Of a DNA stretch of 37,519 bases, positions 35,632 to 37,519 are shown one piece after another. The stretch spans positions 1 through 37,519 of the forward strand of contig JAJECV010000075.1 of NCBI GenBank assembly GCA_022821875.1, written 5' to 3'. The notes under the pieces are model-generated. The model made no database searches. It was given only the letters and a program-made list of their open reading frames with translations, and was not told the origin of the DNA. Origin of the DNA: Rhodothermales bacterium (GTDB taxonomy: Bacteria > Bacteroidota > Rhodothermia > Rhodothermales > Bin80). A program made the translations under genes and the position numbers. Position 1 is the stretch's first letter. Each line of letters starts with the position of its first letter.

Positions 35632-36801
35632 ATGAAATTGACCACTATCCATCCATTTCCGGCACGCATGGCACCGGAACTTGTGTATGACGCACTCAAA
35701 TTCCTGCCAGTTAAGGGGCGTGTACTTGATCCGATGTGCGGGTCTGGAACGGTTCCCAGACTAGCTGTCGAAGCGGGGCATGAGTGTGTTGGTGTGGACA
35801 TTGATCCACTCTCGGTTTCAATGGCACGAGTATGGACGAGCCGTTTCGATCCAGATCACATCAATGAAGATGCAGAGAATCTTGCTCAAGAGGCGAAGTC
35901 ACTGAACTCCAGTACCATACAGAAACCGGGAGATCCCGAAACCCAGAGATTCATTACATATTGGTTCGCTATGAAGCAGCAAGATGCTCTTGCAAGATTG
36001 GCGACAGTTCTCATGCGCTGTGACCGACCCACGAAACCTGCCTTACTGATTGCACTCAGCCGAATCATCGTGTCCAAGAAAATGATGGCATCTTTAGCAC
36101 GGGACACGTCTCACAGCCGACCTCACAGGGTTGCTCACGAGAATAATTTCAATGTGTATGAAGGTTTCCAGAAATCTGCTCAACTGATAGGCCGAAGACT
36201 TCTTCCCGAACGTATCGTTGGGACCGCAGATATTTTATCCGGTGATGCTCGTACCCTAGACGGAATCAAGGACAGTGGATTTGATATGGTGCTCACATCA
36301 CCACCCTATCTGAATGCAATTGACTATCTACGAGGCCACAGAATGGCCTTGGTTTGGATGGGGCATACAATGAAGTCACTTCGAAAGACACGATCAGAAA
36401 GCGTTGGAGCCGAACGAATACTGCCACAAACCATTGCATCATTTGATATTTCCCCCTTTGTAGTTAAGACCGAGGGGGCAACCCTTAGACAATGCCATTT
36501 AGGGTGGATTCGCAGATATGCAGCTGACATGAAAGCAGTTCTCGATCAAGCATACAGAACACTCAAACCAAATGGGTACTTAATCATGGTTGTCGGTAAC
36601 TCATTCATTCGAGGGGCTAAAGTCAATAATGCAGGATTAATAGAAACGCTGGCAATTGAGAATGGCTTCAAATTCCATGACCGTAGAACCCGCAAAATCC
36701 CGGCACGCCGACGTTACTTACCTCCTCCTGGTAACAGCACGGGTTCCTTAGATACCCGCATGCGCACGGAAACGGTATTAACCCTTCGCCCGGATAAATG
36801 A
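35632..36801 (+). CDS. DNA methyltransferase of the SPPY (N4/N6) type
   Basis: A 389-residue amino-methyltransferase of the type that modifies exocyclic amino groups of adenine or cytosine. The S-adenosylmethionine pocket comes first: HPFPARMAPELVYDAL (motif X-like), then VLDPMCGSGTVPRLA (Asp33, motif I) and GVDIDPLSVSMA (motif II). The catalytic motif IV is TSPPYLNAIDY (222-232), followed after a long insert by LKPNGYLIMVVGNSFI and a C-terminal GFKFHDRRTRKIP segment. So motif I precedes motif IV, as in the alpha/gamma groups. Located 26 bases after the GHKL-nuclease gene, it is the protective partner expected of a restriction-modification unit. The recognition site cannot be inferred. The end at 36801 looks normal. 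Confidence 0.87.
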   Translation: MKLTTIHPFPARMAPELVYDALKFLPVKGRVLDPMCGSGTVPRLAVEAGHECVGVDIDPLSVSMARVWTSRFDPDHINEDAENLAQEAKSLNSSTIQKPGDPETQRFITYWFAMKQQDALARLATVLMRCDRPTKPALLIALSRIIVSKKMMASLARDTSHSRPHRVAHENNFNVYEGFQKSAQLIGRRLLPERIVGTADILSGDARTLDGIKDSGFDMVLTSPPYLNAIDYLRGHRMALVWMGHTMKSLRKTRSESVGAERILPQTIASFDISPFVVKTEGATLRQCHLGWIRRYAADMKAVLDQAYRTLKPNGYLIMVVGNSFIRGAKVNNAGLIETLAIENGFKFHDRRTRKIPARRRYLPPPGNSTGSLDTRMRTETVLTLRPDK

Positions 36802-36862
36802 CGAATACCGGAAGGTTCATGAAATGGAGAAAGGCCGGTGATCCTATTTGAAATAATCCCTG

Positions 36863-36974
36863 TATCACGGTCTAACGACAGTTGTCACACGAGACCGGTA
36901 TTCTGTGAGTCATAGATCCCCAGCGCGGTCCCAGCGGGTATCACTGTCTAACGACAATTGTCACACGGGAGCGG
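36863..36974. repeat. Two 36-nt imperfect direct repeats containing a palindrome
   Basis: TATCACGGTCTAACGACAGT (start of copy 1, 36863-36898) and TATCACTGTCTAACGACAAT (start of copy 2, 36939-36974) belong to 36-nt units that also share TTGTCACACG and a final CGG. The second copy holds the perfect palindrome GACAATTGTC; the first has one mismatch. The spacer is about 40 bases. Two copies with several differences argue against a CRISPR array. They could be operator sites, or duplicated target or end sequence of an inserted element that begins right after copy 2. Confidence 0.7.
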
Positions 36975-36980
36975 GGCGAG

Positions 36981-37320
36981 GTGTGCTATTTTCACGGGCG
37001 AGTGAAAAATTCTGGATGATTTCAAGGAACTGCGGAGCAGGGCAAGACCGCCCTGCTCCGCGAATGAATGTGCGCGGATCGCACAAGCACCGCAATGGCA
37101 AACCGTTAAGATCCAATTAGATGCGCTGTGGAACCCGACCACGCTCCTTCAGTCCCTTGACGGAAAAGGAGGTGTCGAAGCAGAAAGAGCGCGGATGGAG
37201 CAGGAAACTGGAAGGAGGAGCAACACTACCGGGGGACGGAAGCATGAAGGGGAGCGGAGGATACGAATCCAGGGAAAAACCTGCCCTTCGCAACACTCTG
37301 GAGGTGCTGAAGGACGGGGA
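36981..37320 (+). ncRNA. Structured purine-rich stretch, possible 5' part of a group II intron
   Basis: Directly after the second repeat the sequence starts GTGTG (36981-36985), the 5' consensus of group II introns. Two strong hairpins follow: TTTTCAC/GTGAAAA at about 36990-37009 and a perfect 12-bp stem GCGGAGCAGGGC/GCCCTGCTCCGC at 37032-37061 with a 6-base loop. The remainder is rich in GGAA, GGAG and GAAA tracts typical of intron domain I and has no plausible protein. No catalytic domain V or reverse transcriptase is visible before 37519, so at most a truncated copy is present. The call rests on pattern only. Confidence 0.3.
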
Positions 37321-37326
37321 GAGGGA

Positions 37327-37363
37327 AATTTGACCTGAAATCAGTAAATTTTCAGGTCAAATT
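37327..37363 (-). terminator. Perfect 14-bp palindrome downstream of the partial minus-strand gene
   Basis: AATTTGACCTGAAA (37327-37340) and TTTCAGGTCAAATT (37350-37363) pair exactly around a 9-base loop. It lies 11 bases past the stop of the minus-strand gene ending at 37375, so it is most simply its terminator; on that strand the stem itself ends in AAATT followed by TCCC, a poor U tract. Alternatively it is a transposon end or binding site. Confidence 0.45.
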
Positions 37364-37374
37364 GCGAAAATGGG

Positions 37375-37519
37375 TTATCCCATCTTCGTCACCTGATCTG
37401 TTAATTTACGGATATTTAGAAAATTTTCACCCTCTGATCTCGCCTGGAGGTGCGTAATCGTATATTTTTTGTCAAAAACCTTATGTAGTGCTATAGGTAT
37501 TGGAACTGGTTCGCCCCAC
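37375..37519 (-). CDS. C-terminal part of an unidentified protein (runs off the window)
   Basis: On the minus strand a frame is open from the window edge to TAA at 37375-37377, giving 47 residues: EPVPIPIALHKVFDKKYTI, then THLQARSEGENFLNIRKLTD and an end QVTKMG. The amino-acid mix is that of a folded protein, and a palindrome follows the stop, so I accept it as a real gene end. The family is not recognised; the fragment is too short to judge. Confidence 0.5.
   Translation of the reverse strand, partial: WGEPVPIPIALHKVFDKKYTITHLQARSEGENFLNIRKLTDQVTKMG

Noticed and set aside
36863-36974. CRISPR array
   Set aside because: Only two copies with several mismatches, no further repeats and no cas genes nearby.
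37032-37061. Rho-independent terminator of the methyltransferase operon
   Set aside because: The stem is strong, but there is no T run after it and it is 230 bases beyond the stop; it fits better within the structured stretch.

Overview
The window looks like a piece of a Rhodothermota/Bacteroidota-type chromosome. The sequence signs are two proteins with a YPNPF-type C-terminal sorting domain (type IX secretion cargo), two adjacent PorV/PorQ-like outer-membrane proteins, a DUF5916/CBM9-like outer-membrane protein, and the ileS-dksA-lspA gene order typical of that group. Roughly two thirds is housekeeping DNA. Both ends and one middle stretch are accessory DNA with defence genes and decaying remnants.

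Layout. 1-2180: mostly eroded DNA with a broken C-terminal gene fragment (198-611), a small type IX cargo protein (1103-1660) and a response-regulator-like remnant (about 1790-2135). 2182-8976: an aminotransferase, then a tight run of M50 membrane protease, lipoprotein, beta-propeller type IX cargo and two PorV/PorQ-like barrels. 8977-10431: GlsB/YeaQ-like membrane protein and an AI-2E family permease. 10717-13880: an ABC-three-component (ABC-3C) defence operon made of HNH effector, middle component and DUF2326 ATPase. It is broken twice: by a one-base frameshift in a G run in the effector, and by a 369-bp terminal-inverted-repeat element in the ATPase gene. 14039-19123: argH on the minus strand, DUF5916 protein and M20 amidohydrolase on the plus strand. 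19219-31747: a long minus-strand block with ybbA-ybbP-like ABC genes, yggS, purine nucleoside phosphorylase, ileS, dksA-like, lspA, tatA, gatA, sucD and engB. tesA (31762-32436) diverges from ybbA, as in many bacteria. 32419-33196: remnant of an OLD/TOPRIM nuclease followed by nested inverted repeats. 33197-36801: a two-gene restriction-modification-like unit, a GHKL (MORC/MutL-like) ATPase fused to a PD-(D/E)XK-type nuclease domain plus an SPPY DNA methyltransferase. 36802-37519: two 36-nt repeats, a structured purine-rich stretch that may be the 5' part of a group II intron, a strong palindrome, and the C-terminus of an unidentified minus-strand gene.

How the genes work together. The 3458-8976 run fits envelope biogenesis and type IX export: the two PorV/PorQ-like proteins sit directly behind a cargo gene. 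The minus-strand block is translation, lipoprotein maturation, Tat export and central metabolism. The two points of most interest are the ABC-3C operon, which can be reconstructed in frame once a mobile element and one extra G are removed, and the apparently intact GHKL-nuclease plus methyltransferase pair, which I think is the best candidate for a little-studied active defence system here. No tRNA, rRNA or convincing CRISPR array was seen. All family assignments come from reading motifs; no database search was run.
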